Origin: Actinomycetota bacterium | GTDB taxonomy: Bacteria > Actinomycetota > Acidimicrobiia > Acidimicrobiales > Poriferisodaliceae | Assembly (NCBI GenBank): GCA_002731665.1 | Contig: PCCJ01000035.1 | Span: 1-29,910 of the forward strand | Length of the DNA stretch: 29,910 nt | Reading direction: 5' to 3' | In this document: positions 6,947 through 15,374 of the stretch, piece by piece | Layout of the letters: every line of letters starts with the position of its first letter | How positions within the stretch are numbered: the stretch's first letter is position 1 | Made by a program: the position numbers and the translations under genes | Notes under the pieces: generated by a model | Seen by the model: only the letters and a program-made list of their open reading frames with translations | The model's database searches: none | Told to the model about the DNA's origin: nothing

Positions 6947-8845
6947 TTACGTCTGCCCGTTAATTACGGATAAAATTTCTGGTCCTGTTTTTTTCACTCG
7001 CTCAAGGGATTGACCTAGGACGATCGCAAGCTCTTCAAGCGAAGAAGGTTTCGTTATAGCGATAGCTCTCAGGGTATTGTCAGGGATTAGCGAAGAAGGT
7101 TCGATTTTCCTGTGTCTTGCAGTCTTGAGTCTCCAATCATTGAGCACGTTTAGACGCTCTTGGCTCGAGGAATCAAGATCGATACGAGTCGCCAGACGTG
7201 CTTTTCTGAGATAGCCACTTACTCGTTCTTTCGATGGCGCGGACGGTCTGACTGTTGTCGTTTGTATTAGAGATAGCCAAGGAGATTTATTCCTTTGTTT
7301 AGTTCGTCCTGAGACTGTTCGCTCTTCTGCCCATGTCAAGAAAAGTTGACGTTCAGCTCGTGATATGGCCACATAGAAAAGTCTTTTCTCTTCCTCGTCA
7401 TCATTATTCAAGGGAACTAGTCCCTCTTCGACTCCGGCAATTATTACGTGAGGCCACTCAAGGCCTTTCGCTGCATGGAAAGTTGATAGTTCGACCCTTT
7501 CGCTGCTGTCGCTATAATCCGTTGGCCTAAGGGTTTTGAGCCACTGCCGAAAACTAGAACCATCGGGATACTGCTCCTCATTATTGTATTGCTGAGCAAT
7601 TTCTAGAAATTGAGCCTCTGGACCAAAAGTAAAATCAGTCAACAGGTCTGACAGCGTGGTCGAAAAAGATGCACCAGATGTAGCCAATTGGTCGATGATG
7701 TTATTGACTTGTGGAAGTTTTAGAAGCTCATTAGATCCTCTTAAACGGTAAGGAATTTTCTGAATTTCGAGATGCTTAGCGATTGTCAACAACTGACCGT
7801 TGGTGCGAGTTAGGACCGCATAGCGGGACCATGAGGTTTCTGGTTCTCTGACGCTGCGAAGATGATGTGCTATTCCTAAAGCTTCTTCTTCTTCATTTTT
7901 GTACCCGGCAGAAGTAATTTTTGTTGCGGCGCTTTCCCGCTCAATTCCCATTTGAGTTTTACCAATTACTGCATTTGCTGCTCTCACTATTTCGGGGCTA
8001 CTTCTATAGTTGTTATCAAGTTTAATAACTTCTGCATCTGGAAAAAAAATGCGGAAGTCATTCAGGTATTGAACATCAGCTCCATTCCAACCGTAAATAG
8101 CTTGATCGCCATCTCCAACTACGCAGAGGTCCTTTCTGTCTCCTAGCCAGGCCTGCAGCAGCTCAAATTGGGAGCTGTTTAAGTCCTGGAATTCATCGAC
8201 GAACAGATGTCGAAAAATCCATTGCTGCGCATTTCGGAATGAATTTTCTGAAATTAGCAAACGAGTGCACTCTTCCAGAAGATCGTCAAAGTCTAATATC
8301 CCTCTTCGTTTTTTGTATTCGTTAAATCGAGCAAATATATCTGCGACTAACTTTGCATGTCTATCGCCGACTCTCCTCCGACCTGCTCCATGCCGATATT
8401 CATCAGGTTCTAGCCGTTGAGCCTTAGCCCAGTCGATTTCGGCAGTTACCTGCGCAGAGCGCAGAGCCGAGTTGGACCCAAGGAGCTCAGTTATTACTGA
8501 GCGTCGGTTGCCGAGTACAATAGGTGCTCGGCGACCAGCATCTGCTCGATACTGAGTAACTTGTGCCAGGGCGATGGCATGAAAGGTGCCAACGGACCCT
8601 AAATCCCTTATACCCATTCTGGATAAACGATCTTTCAACTGGTTGGCGGCTTGACGGGTGAAGGTCAGAGCGAGCACGTGTCGCGGGTCAGCTGACGCGT
8701 CCTCGACTCGACGAGCTATTCTATGCGCTAAAACTCTAGTTTTTCCCGAGCCAGGGCCAGCCAGAATACACAAAGGTGCTGCTTCGGATTCGACTGCTAC
8801 ACGTTGCTGGTCATCTAGTTGTTCGATGTTCAGCCTGTTCAGCAC
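6947..8845 (-). CDS. uvrD2: UvrD2-type superfamily 1 DNA helicase with C-terminal HRDC domain
   Basis: ATP-dependent 3'-5' DNA helicase. SF1A motifs in order: Walker A AGPGSGKT (29-36), Ia ALTFTRQAANQL, II VDEFQD (216-221), III GDGDQAIYGW, IV NNYRSS, V TFHAAKGLEW (about 455-464) and VI YVAISRAERQLFL. Residues of about 564-628 look like an HRDC domain (RAIAITKPSSLEELA then LGQSLERVKKTGPEIL), which marks the actinobacterial UvrD2 group. At 632 residues it is shorter than the mycobacterial protein of about 700. No cysteine occurs between residue 500 and the end, so the tetracysteine module described between motor and HRDC in mycobacterial UvrD2 is missing. The start is GTG at 8845; 65 bases separate it from the divergent next gene. 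Confidence 0.9.
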   Translation of the reverse strand: MLNRLNIEQLDDQQRVAVESEAAPLCILAGPGSGKTRVLAHRIARRVEDASADPRHVLALTFTRQAANQLKDRLSRMGIRDLGSVGTFHAIALAQVTQYRADAGRRAPIVLGNRRSVITELLGSNSALRSAQVTAEIDWAKAQRLEPDEYRHGAGRRRVGDRHAKLVADIFARFNEYKKRRGILDFDDLLEECTRLLISENSFRNAQQWIFRHLFVDEFQDLNSSQFELLQAWLGDRKDLCVVGDGDQAIYGWNGADVQYLNDFRIFFPDAEVIKLDNNYRSSPEIVRAANAVIGKTQMGIERESAATKITSAGYKNEEEEALGIAHHLRSVREPETSWSRYAVLTRTNGQLLTIAKHLEIQKIPYRLRGSNELLKLPQVNNIIDQLATSGASFSTTLSDLLTDFTFGPEAQFLEIAQQYNNEEQYPDGSSFRQWLKTLRPTDYSDSSERVELSTFHAAKGLEWPHVIIAGVEEGLVPLNNDDEEEKRLFYVAISRAERQLFLTWAEERTVSGRTKQRNKSPWLSLIQTTTVRPSAPSKERVSGYLRKARLATRIDLDSSSQERLNVLNDWRLKTARHRKIEPSSLIPDNTLRAIAITKPSSLEELAIVLGQSLERVKKTGPEILSVINGQT

Positions 8846-8910
8846 GTAAAGGACGTTATCTGTTCCTAGGAGATATCGGATTGTGGTGTGTGTTTGGTTA
8901 CCATCTACTT

Positions 8911-9627
8911 ATGTCGACGAATGGTAATCCAAGGCTAGTCAGCCTTGTTCCAAGCGTTACAGAAACGCTCGTAGCTTGGGGTGTCGACCCGATTGCATGC
9001 ACTCGTTTCTGTGAGCAGCCTAGGTTTATGCATATAGGAGGGACCAAAGACCCAGATATCGACGCCATTGTAAAGTTAAAGCCGGACTTAGTCGTCATGG
9101 ATCGAGAAGAAAATCGACAAGAGGATTATTTGACTTTAGTGGAAGCTGGTGTCGAGGTAGAAGCTTTACATGTCGCATCTTTGACAGACGTTAGTTCCGA
9201 GATAGGGAGGCTAGCGCTTAGGCTGCAAATTGACTGGTCATTTGAAATTCCAGAAGCGTTGCAAGATTTTGCGGGTTCAAACTCCTACCGCGCATTTGTG
9301 CCTATTTGGAAACGTCCGTGGATGACTATTGGCCAATTAACTTATGGAGCATCGGTACTTCGCTACCTGGGGGTAGAAGTTGAGTTTTCCGATCGAGGAG
9401 TCTCATATCCTGTTGTGGACGATCTGGAGATTCGCTCAGCCTCACTTGATTTTGTTCTCGCTCCTACAGAGCCGTATCCGTTTGGAGTTAGGCATCTAGA
9501 TATGCTTTCCGATTTCGCTCCAGCCTATTTGGTCGATGGGCAAGATCTCTTTTGGTGGGGAAGCCGAACGGCTGATGCTCTAGAACGACTAAAAAGGCAG
9601 ATAGATGAAATTGTTTGTGGTAATTAA
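8911..9627 (+). CDS. Helical-backbone metal/corrinoid receptor family protein (BtuF-like, no signal peptide)
   Basis: A 238-residue protein of the BtuF/FhuD-type receptor superfamily. The N-terminal lobe has VSLVPSVTETLVAWG, a GGTKDPDIDAIVKLKPDLVV stretch and RQEDYLTLVEAGVEV; the C-terminal lobe has the WMTIGQLTYGASVLRYLGV segment, all hallmarks of this fold. There is no signal peptide or lipobox, so unlike true importers' receptors it is probably cytoplasmic; similar stand-alone proteins are often labelled cobalamin-binding. The frame is open back to 8776, but a start there would overlap uvrD2. ATG at 8911 starts exactly where the family homology begins. It ends directly against the next gene with no spacer. 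Ligand unknown. Confidence 0.78.
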   Translation: MSTNGNPRLVSLVPSVTETLVAWGVDPIACTRFCEQPRFMHIGGTKDPDIDAIVKLKPDLVVMDREENRQEDYLTLVEAGVEVEALHVASLTDVSSEIGRLALRLQIDWSFEIPEALQDFAGSNSYRAFVPIWKRPWMTIGQLTYGASVLRYLGVEVEFSDRGVSYPVVDDLEIRSASLDFVLAPTEPYPFGVRHLDMLSDFAPAYLVDGQDLFWWGSRTADALERLKRQIDEIVCGN

Positions 9628-10536
9628 GTGAAGGTCACCGAACAGGGTGTCGCTCGAAACGGCGAGACTGAAATTTACTACGAAGTTTTTGATCATCAAG
9701 GTTTCGAACTGAACGGAACAGTCCTTTTTATTAATGGTCTTGGTAGCCAATTGATTAATTTTCGAGTTGATTGGCTCCGAAAGTTTGCGGAAGAGGGATT
9801 TCGTTGCATAAGAATGGATAACCGAGACGTTGGTTTGTCTTCAAAAACTCGAGGAAATCCTCCTACCTTCGCTCTAGCCCTGGAGAGAATGCTTAGCGGA
9901 GATAAGTCTGCTGTTAATAGCGCTTACGAGTTGGCCGACATGGCGCGTGACTGTTTGGTCGTCTTAGACCAAACGGCTACGAAGAGAGCGCACATCTGGG
10001 GCGTATCTATGGGAGGAATGATTGCTCAAACGTTTGCTGCGATTTACCCCGATAGAACTGAAACATTGACATCGGTAATGTCTACTACCGGTAATCCCCT
10101 CGTTGGACAACCAACAAGTGTTGCGTTGGAAGCGTTATCTAGAAATGTAGCGGGAGAAACTCGCAAAGAAATCACAAATCAATTAGTGCATGCAAGCCAG
10201 CTTTATTCAGGCGATTCATTCGATTTGATATCTGCGAGAATGATGATCGAAGAGGCATATGATCGTTGCTACTGCCCTGACGGAATGGCCTTTCAGATGG
10301 CTGCGATTGCATCATCGGGCGACCGTACAGAAATGCTCAAAGCCATCAGTGCGCCTACTTTTGTTATCCATGGGAGTAAAGATCCGTTAATAAATTGGGA
10401 TGGAGGAGAAGCTACAGTGGAAGCAATTTCACAATCCACCTTCGTTCTGTATGAAGGTATGGGACATGACCTACCGATAGAGCTGTGGGATGCTTACCTT
10501 GAGAATTTTTTAGATTTGGTTAAGGGGAATACATGA
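9628..10536 (+). CDS. Alpha/beta-fold hydrolase
   Basis: Probable cytoplasmic esterase or similar serine hydrolase, 302 residues. The oxyanion-hole region is FINGLGS (34-40). MDNRDVGLSS (63-72) is typical of the RdmC/EstB-like group. The nucleophile elbow is GVSMGG with Ser127, the likely acid is Asp252 in HGSKDPLI, and the catalytic base is His280 in GMGHDLP. A helical lid lies about 155-230. GTG at 9628 directly follows the TAA of the upstream gene, and the 3' end overlaps the next gene by 4 bases (ATGA), so the three genes are probably one operon. The substrate cannot be stated. Confidence 0.88.
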   Translation: MKVTEQGVARNGETEIYYEVFDHQGFELNGTVLFINGLGSQLINFRVDWLRKFAEEGFRCIRMDNRDVGLSSKTRGNPPTFALALERMLSGDKSAVNSAYELADMARDCLVVLDQTATKRAHIWGVSMGGMIAQTFAAIYPDRTETLTSVMSTTGNPLVGQPTSVALEALSRNVAGETRKEITNQLVHASQLYSGDSFDLISARMMIEEAYDRCYCPDGMAFQMAAIASSGDRTEMLKAISAPTFVIHGSKDPLINWDGGEATVEAISQSTFVLYEGMGHDLPIELWDAYLENFLDLVKGNT

Positions 10537-11150
10537 CGAACGCCTATGAAATTTCTGATATCGGTGAGTTGACAGCACTTTATGGAAATGTCAGCGCCAG
10601 AGCTCTTACTAAGGAACTGGATTACATTTCAGCCGAGTACAAACAGCTCATAGAGGCATCACCATTTATGGCTATAGCTACCATCGGCGACGGTGGCTTG
10701 GATTGCTCTCCGCGTGGAGAAAAAAATAGTGTCGTAGAGGTTGTTGGCGATAAAACGCTTCGTTTCGCTGACCGGCCAGGAAATAACCGCTTAGATAGCC
10801 TCAGCAACATTGTTGAGGACGGAAGAGTAGCTCTTCTGTTCTTAATACCCGGAGTTACTGAAACCATGCGAGTTAATGGCAGAGCTACAGTGACGAATGA
10901 TCCGATGTTACTTAAACATTTTGAGGTTAACGAAAAGCTTCCAGTCGTTGTTATTGAAGTAACTGTAGAGTCGGTTTACTTCCAGTGTTCGAAAGCTATT
11001 TACAGGTCGGAACTTTGGGAAACTGAAATAGCCGACCGCAAAAGTTTGCCCTCAAGTGGAGAAATCTTTAGAACAATTGAGAAAACAACATTTGACCATG
11101 AAATTTATGACAAAGAATCAGAAACGCGTTTAAGAAAGAGTTTGTATTAG
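10533..11150 (+). CDS. Pyridoxamine 5'-phosphate oxidase-like FMN-binding protein (MSMEG_1061 type)
   Basis: Split-barrel flavin-binding protein of 205 residues. The core from about 42 to 150 has PFMAIATIGDGGLDCSPRG, then RFADRPGNNRLDSLSNI, VALLFLIPGVTETMRVNG and a VEVTVESVYFQCSKA strand. This order and spacing match the MSMEG_1061 branch of the pyridoxamine-phosphate oxidase superfamily. True PdxH signatures were not seen, so PLP synthesis is unlikely; binding of FMN or a deazaflavin such as F420 is the reasonable family expectation. It overlaps the hydrolase stop by 4 bases. The last 30 residues are charged and less typical. Function beyond the fold is unknown. Confidence 0.82.
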   Translation: MTNAYEISDIGELTALYGNVSARALTKELDYISAEYKQLIEASPFMAIATIGDGGLDCSPRGEKNSVVEVVGDKTLRFADRPGNNRLDSLSNIVEDGRVALLFLIPGVTETMRVNGRATVTNDPMLLKHFEVNEKLPVVVIEVTVESVYFQCSKAIYRSELWETEIADRKSLPSSGEIFRTIEKTTFDHEIYDKESETRLRKSLY

Positions 11151-11235
11151 TCACTTAAATACAGATCAAAACTTATAAATAGGTTTCTTGTGCCAAGGAT
11201 TATGTAAGTTAACTAAATCAGATTGAGGAGATAAT

Positions 11236-12381
11236 ATGGGGCCGTTAGCAGGAGTTAGGATCGTGGAGCTGCAGGGAATAGGCCCTGGGCCATTCTGTGG
11301 AATGATGCTCTCAGATATGGGAGCCGAGGTAATACGGATTGATCGTGCTGGAAATGTTGCTGCGCAAACCCCGTCGAGCGCACCGTTAGATGTGCTGGCT
11401 CGTGGTCGATCTTCTATCGGCATCGACCTGAAAAATCCTGACGGAGTAGAAGTTGTCATGAAGATAATTGAAACCGCTGACGGACTAATTGAAGGTTTTC
11501 GCCCCGGAGTTATGGAACGTCTTGGCCTAGGACCGGAAGAATGTTTAGAGCGTAACCCTAAGTTGGTCTATGGCCGTATGACTGGTTGGGGACAGGAAGG
11601 TCCTTATTCGATGGCTGCGGGCCACGACATAAATTACATTGCGTTGGCTGGTGCTCTGGAGCCGATCGGTCGAAAAGGAGAAGCTCCTGTGCCGCCGCTG
11701 AACTTGGTCGGAGATTTCGGTGGTGGTGGAATGCTTTTAGCCTTTGGCATGGTTTGTGGAATAATCGAGTCTCGCAAGTCTGGAAGTGGCCAGGTTGTTG
11801 ATGCGGCAATGGTTGATGGCGCAGCGACCTTGATGGCGATGTTCCACTCAATGCGTGCTATGGGCGTTTGGAACGATGAAAGAGGAACTAACCTGCTTGA
11901 CACCGGCAGTCATTTTTATGATGTGTATGAATGCTCAGACGGCTTATATATCTCGATTGGGTCTATCGAACCACAATTTTATTCTGAACTAATGCGTCTA
12001 ACTGGGCTGACTGACGATACAGAGTTTCAAAAACAAATGGAGCGCGAGGCATGGCCGAATCTTAAAGAACGCATAACGGAACTATTCAAATCAAAGAGTC
12101 GTGATGAGTGGTGCGCAATTATGGAGGGAACGGATGTGTGTTTTGCTCCTGTGCTGACCCTAGAAGAAGCCCCGAAACATCCACATAATGTAGACAGGAA
12201 TGTCTTTACTGAAATTGAGGGAGTGACTCAACCAAACCCTTCTCCACGATTCAGCAGAACAACCCCTTCCATTCAAGGCCCTCCTGCTCATGCTGGTAGA
12301 GATACTAATTCGATATTAGAAAGTCTCGGATTCGATGCTTCAGTTATCCAAAATCTCCGTAGAGATGGAGCAGTGGCTTAA
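11236..12381 (+). CDS. mcr: Alpha-methylacyl-CoA racemase (CaiB/BaiF CoA-transferase family)
   Basis: Predicted to epimerise (2R)/(2S)-methylacyl-CoA esters so that branched-chain and sterol side-chain acyl-CoAs can enter beta-oxidation. The N-terminal PLAGVRIVELQGIGPGPFC and MLSDMGAEVIRIDR are classic. The catalytic pair of the M. tuberculosis racemase, His126 and Asp156, has direct counterparts in GHDINYIALAGAL (His130) and LVGDFGGG (Asp160), with the same spacing of 30. The NLLDTGSHFYDVYE segment also fits racemases rather than CoA transferases. At 381 residues it is close to the family's 360-380. A strong GAGGAG precedes ATG 11236 by 6 bases. An 85-base gap separates it from the gene upstream, so it may start its own transcript. 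The symbol follows mycobacterial usage. Confidence 0.87.
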   Translation: MGPLAGVRIVELQGIGPGPFCGMMLSDMGAEVIRIDRAGNVAAQTPSSAPLDVLARGRSSIGIDLKNPDGVEVVMKIIETADGLIEGFRPGVMERLGLGPEECLERNPKLVYGRMTGWGQEGPYSMAAGHDINYIALAGALEPIGRKGEAPVPPLNLVGDFGGGGMLLAFGMVCGIIESRKSGSGQVVDAAMVDGAATLMAMFHSMRAMGVWNDERGTNLLDTGSHFYDVYECSDGLYISIGSIEPQFYSELMRLTGLTDDTEFQKQMEREAWPNLKERITELFKSKSRDEWCAIMEGTDVCFAPVLTLEEAPKHPHNVDRNVFTEIEGVTQPNPSPRFSRTTPSIQGPPAHAGRDTNSILESLGFDASVIQNLRRDGAVA

Positions 12382-12389
12382 GTTCGAAC

Positions 12390-12734
12390 ATGGATATAGA
12401 ACCGACACCCGAGGGTTTACCTCCCAAACTGATTCCTCTGTATGAAGAAGCAATGATGATTGTCGAGGCCTCGCCAGCTTCAGCCTGTGCACTGCTACGT
12501 ATGCTTCTGCAGATGCTGATACAAGAACGCGGCTTGCGTGGCCGTGATTTGCATAAAGATATCAACACGCTGGTAGATCGTGGTGCGCCAGTCGGACTAT
12601 TGAGAGCTTTGGACGCTATCAAACTAGCTGAGGATGAGTCTCGCCAGCCGGGCCAATTAAATCTTGTTAATGGGCACAAAGATGCGCAAAATATGATCAT
12701 GTTCTTGAATCTATTTGTAAACCAGATGCCCTAA
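12390..12734 (+). CDS. DUF4145-like protein
   Basis: A 114-residue all-helical protein. The pattern YEEAMMIVEASPASACALLRMLLQMLI, then a GLRGRDLHKDINTLVDRG stretch and IKLAEDESRQPGQ, resembles the DUF4145 domain, which occurs alone or attached to restriction and defence enzymes. Here it is stand-alone, with no nuclease or helicase beside it. No signal peptide or membrane segment. It starts 8 bases after the racemase stop and ends 2 bases before the next start, so it is operonic with both. Function unknown; the family assignment is from pattern memory and moderately sure. Confidence 0.68.
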   Translation: MDIEPTPEGLPPKLIPLYEEAMMIVEASPASACALLRMLLQMLIQERGLRGRDLHKDINTLVDRGAPVGLLRALDAIKLAEDESRQPGQLNLVNGHKDAQNMIMFLNLFVNQMP

Positions 12735-12736
12735 AC

Positions 12737-13096
12737 GTGCTTGAACTGTCACATATTTTAGGCGCCTGGGTACTAATAGTTAGTAATGGGTTGGCGGGTG
12801 TATGGGCACTATTAGCTCACAGGAACAGTCGTTACGACAACCGATCACTTTGGCGGTTCACAGTCTTGGCCCAGTTCTTTGTTTTTATTCAAATAGTCCT
12901 GGGGGCGGTGCAGATGCGAATCTCTGGAGTGGAGGCGCCGCCTTTCCATGTTCTTTATGGTGTCTTAGCTGCTATGTCAGTAGGAGTCATTTATAGTTAC
13001 CGTTCTCAAATGAGACAGCACGCCAATTTACTATACGGTTTTGGGGGACTCTTCATCATGGGCCTAGGTATTCGTGCAGCGTTTATCACAACATAG
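12737..13096 (+). CDS. Small four-helix membrane protein of unknown function
   Basis: A 119-residue protein with four predicted membrane helices at about 6-27, 39-60, 71-89 and 98-117. Loops are short and basic residues cluster in the loop after helix 1 (HRNSRYDNR) and after helix 3 (YRSQMRQH). His6 and His71 lie at the start of helices 1 and 3, and the FVFIQIVLGAVQM segment recalls half of a CtaA/cytochrome b561-like bundle; heme binding is only a guess. The start is GTG at 12737, two bases after the previous stop. It ends 17 bases before the convergent pckG stop. I do not recognise a family name. Confidence 0.7.
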   Translation: MLELSHILGAWVLIVSNGLAGVWALLAHRNSRYDNRSLWRFTVLAQFFVFIQIVLGAVQMRISGVEAPPFHVLYGVLAAMSVGVIYSYRSQMRQHANLLYGFGGLFIMGLGIRAAFITT

Positions 13097-13113
13097 GTTT
13101 TTAGGCGAAATGA

Positions 13114-14904
13114 CTAAGCGTTAAGACGCGAAGTGAGCTCATCGAGTTGATTAGTCAACTCGATAGGCAGGCGTTCCCCGATTGAAGCATAATGATCTTC
13201 GATTAAGGCTAGTTCAGTGCGCCATTCTTCAGTATCAACTGAAAGGAGAGTTCGCAAATCATCTTCGCTTAGATCTAGGCCGCTAATATCGATTGCATCA
13301 GGAGTGGGTACCATTCCAATAGGTGTCTCGACTGCCTTGCCAGAGTCGTTAATTCGCTCTAGAACCCATTTAAGTACTCTGGTATTTTCTCCGAAGCCCG
13401 GCCAAATGAACTTCCCATTACTGTCTTTTCTGAACCAATTAACGTAGAAAAGTTTGGGAAGTTTGGCTTCCTCTTTCATACCTAGGTCCAACCAGTGTTG
13501 GAAATAGTCACCGAAGTTGTAGCCACAGAAAGGCAACATAGCGAAAGGGTCTCGACGCACTTGTCCTATCGCTCCAGCTGCTGCTGCAGTTTTTTCAGAC
13601 GACATAACAGAACCTAGGAATACGCCATGTTCCCAGTCGCGTGCCTCTGAAACCAAAGGCACGGTAGTGGCTCTACGACCACCAAAGAGAATTGCAGATA
13701 TTGGTACTCCATTGGGATCTTCCCAAGCGCTATCCAATGAAGGACATTGGCTAGCAGGTGCAGTAAATCTCGCATTGGGATGAGCTGCGGGGGACTCTGA
13801 TTCCGGAGTCCAGGTGTCTCCTCGCCAGTCAGTTAAACGAGCCGGAGCCTCATCAGTTAGTCCTTCCCACCAAATATCGTTGTCTTCGGTTTGTGCAACG
13901 TTGGTGAAGACACAGTTGCCGGAGAGAGTTGCGAGAGCATTCGCATTTGTGTCCTCTCCTGTTCCTGGCGCTACCCCGAAAAATCCGGCTTCTGGGTTGA
14001 TCGCGTATAGGCGACCGTCTTTACCGAATTTCATCCACGCAATATCATCCCCGACAGTTTCTATTTTCCAGCCGGGAAGAGATGGAATCATCATCGCCAT
14101 ATTTGTTTTGCCGCAGGCAGATGGAAAAGCAGCGGCAACATACTTGGTTTCGCCGTTAGGAGGAGTAACACCGACAATAAGCATGTGTTCAGCTAGCCAC
14201 CCTTCATCTCGCGCCATCGTCGACGCAATCCTCAGAGCGAAACATTTTTTTCCTAACAGCGCATTTCCACCGTAACCAGATCCGTAAGACCAAATTTCTC
14301 TTGTTTCAGGGAAATGAACAATGAATTTATTATCGGCATCGCATGGCCAAGGTACATCCTGTTGACCTTCCGTTAGGGGAGCGCCTAAAGAATGGACACA
14401 AGGTACCCAGTCATCGTTGCCAAGGACATCTAAAGCTTGCTGTCCCATTCGAGTCATGATGCGCATCGAAGCAGCGACATAAGGCGAGTCGGTTAGTTGA
14501 ACGCCGATGTGAGCGATTGGAGAACCAAGCGGCCCCATTGAGAATGGAACTACATACATCGTTCTGCCAGCCATCGAACCGGCAAAAAGTTGATTCATCT
14601 CCATTCTCATCGTGGCAGGGTCGCGCCAGTTGTTGTTAGTACCAGCGTCGTCTTCGTTCGCGCTGCAAATAAAGGTTCGGTCCTCTACCCGCGCAACGTC
14701 ACCTGGGTCTGACCGTGCTAGGAAGCTATTCGGTCGAGATTCTTCGTTGAGCGGAATAAGGGTTCCCTGATCAACCATTAGCTTTGTGAGAGACGTGTAT
14801 TCTTCTTGTGTCCCATCACACCAATGGATCGAGGATGGAGTGAGTACGTTCACCCATTCAGCAACCCAATCCAGGAGCCTCTGGTTCGTGGTGGTCCCAG
14901 GCAT
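13114..14904 (-). CDS. pckG: Phosphoenolpyruvate carboxykinase (GTP)
   Basis: Converts oxaloacetate and GTP to phosphoenolpyruvate, GDP and CO2; the entry step of gluconeogenesis, cytosolic. Diagnostic GTP-class motifs are present: the P-loop FPSACGKTN with hyper-reactive Cys (residue about 264), the metal-binding GDDIAWMKF about 20 residues later, [12 protein letters not shown], and [11 protein letters not shown] with [13 protein letters not shown] near the C-terminus. The frame extends to an ATG at 14916, but the ATG at 14904 has a perfect GGAGG (14910-14914) 5 bases before it, and that site would lie inside the longer form. I therefore take 14904, giving 596 residues, within the usual 590-620. 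It lies 56 bases downstream of the small OB-fold-like gene and probably shares its transcript. Confidence 0.95.
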   Translation of the reverse strand: MPGTTTNQRLLDWVAEWVNVLTPSSIHWCDGTQEEYTSLTKLMVDQGTLIPLNEESRPNSFLARSDPGDVARVEDRTFICSANEDDAGTNNNWRDPATMRMEMNQLFAGSMAGRTMYVVPFSMGPLGSPIAHIGVQLTDSPYVAASMRIMTRMGQQALDVLGNDDWVPCVHSLGAPLTEGQQDVPWPCDADNKFIVHFPETREIWSYGSGYGGNALLGKKCFALRIASTMARDEGWLAEHMLIVGVTPPNGETKYVAAAFPSACGKTNMAMMIPSLPGWKIETVGDDIAWMKFGKDGRLYAINPEAGFFGVAPGTGEDTNANALATLSGNCVFTNVAQTEDNDIWWEGLTDEAPARLTDWRGDTWTPESESPAAHPNARFTAPASQCPSLDSAWEDPNGVPISAILFGGRRATTVPLVSEARDWEHGVFLGSVMSSEKTAAAAGAIGQVRRDPFAMLPFCGYNFGDYFQHWLDLGMKEEAKLPKLFYVNWFRKDSNGKFIWPGFGENTRVLKWVLERINDSGKAVETPIGMVPTPDAIDISGLDLSEDDLRTLLSVDTEEWRTELALIEDHYASIGERLPIELTNQLDELTSRLNA

Positions 14905-14909
14905 GTCGA

Positions 14910-14914
14910 CCTCC
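14910..14914 (-). promoter_or_regulatory. Shine-Dalgarno site deciding the pckG start
   Basis: On the minus strand this reads GGAGG, followed by 5 bases and then ATG at 14904. The competing ATG at 14916 has only AAAGG three bases before it, too close. The site therefore favours the shorter pckG protein. Confidence 0.7.
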
Positions 14915-14960
14915 ATAGCCTTTCAGAATTGGTGGGGAAATTGCCCCACAAAAGTAATGA

Positions 14961-15203
14961 TCATTGGTCCTCTTCCGGCAAAATCCAGCTAGGTGTTCCG
15001 AGATCAATCTCGGAACCTAATCGGAGTCGAGTTGCTAAGCCACTGTCATTGAGGTCAAAGACGACCCTCTGTCCTTGTCTCACCATGCGAAACACGGAGT
15101 CAACAAGAGCATCTGTGGCAAGCTCGTATTCTGAGCGACCAACATCGTCTACCACTACTCCTGTAGCGGATTTTGGATCATAGGATTTTATTACGCCTTG
15201 CAC
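14961..15203 (-). CDS. Small cold-shock-fold-like (OB-fold) protein
   Basis: An 80-residue protein resembling a diverged cold-shock domain: it begins MQGVIKSYDPKSATGVVVDD and continues with EYELATDALVD and VRQGQRVVFDLND, the same strand order as CspA, but the aromatic RNA-binding motifs (FGFI, VFVH) are absent. The last 15 residues are acidic. A GGAGG (15210-15214) lies 6 bases before GTG 15203, and starting there gives the CspA-like N-terminus. The frame also offers GTG at 15242, with GAAGG five bases upstream, which would add 13 residues, so the start is not certain. It is divergent from fakA and upstream of pckG. Nucleic-acid binding is inferred from the fold only. Confidence 0.68.
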   Translation of the reverse strand: MQGVIKSYDPKSATGVVVDDVGRSEYELATDALVDSVFRMVRQGQRVVFDLNDSGLATRLRLGSEIDLGTPSWILPEEDQ

Positions 15204-15308
15204 ATCGCGCCTCCGGTTGGGCACCAAGTGGTTGTTTAGCACACGGACCTTCAGTCACGACCAAAGGTCATTAATGAAGTGGGGTCAACTTATCAACCAG
15301 TTTACCCG

Positions 15309-15337
15309 TTGACGCGTTTCTAAACCGGGTTCATTAC
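15309..15337 (+). promoter_or_regulatory. Weak candidate promoter of the fakA-recG operon
   Basis: TTGACG at 15309-15314 followed 17 bases later by CATTAC at 15332-15337, ending 37 bases before the fakA GTG. The -35 matches the consensus at five of six positions, the -10 at only three. The 132-base divergent gap holds nothing else obvious. Confidence 0.25.
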
Positions 15338-15374
15338 TAGTTCGTGCAAGAAGTCCCCGATAGGATCAGGAACC

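Noticed and set aside
8776..8910. Upstream extension of the metal-receptor-like gene to 8776
   Set aside because: The 45 extra residues show no family pattern and overlap the start of uvrD2; family homology begins exactly at ATG 8911.
12344..12700. 118-codon minus-strand frame over the DUF4145-like gene
   Set aside because: The plus-strand protein has a family-like pattern and good operon spacing; the antisense product is Ser/Arg-rich without motifs.
12390..12734. DUF4145-like gene as part of a defence system
   Set aside because: The domain can accompany restriction enzymes, but here it is alone between a racemase and a small membrane protein with no nuclease, helicase or methylase beside it.
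13814..14275. 153-codon plus-strand frame inside pckG
   Set aside because: It is antisense to the strongly conserved PEP carboxykinase core and shows no recognisable motif.
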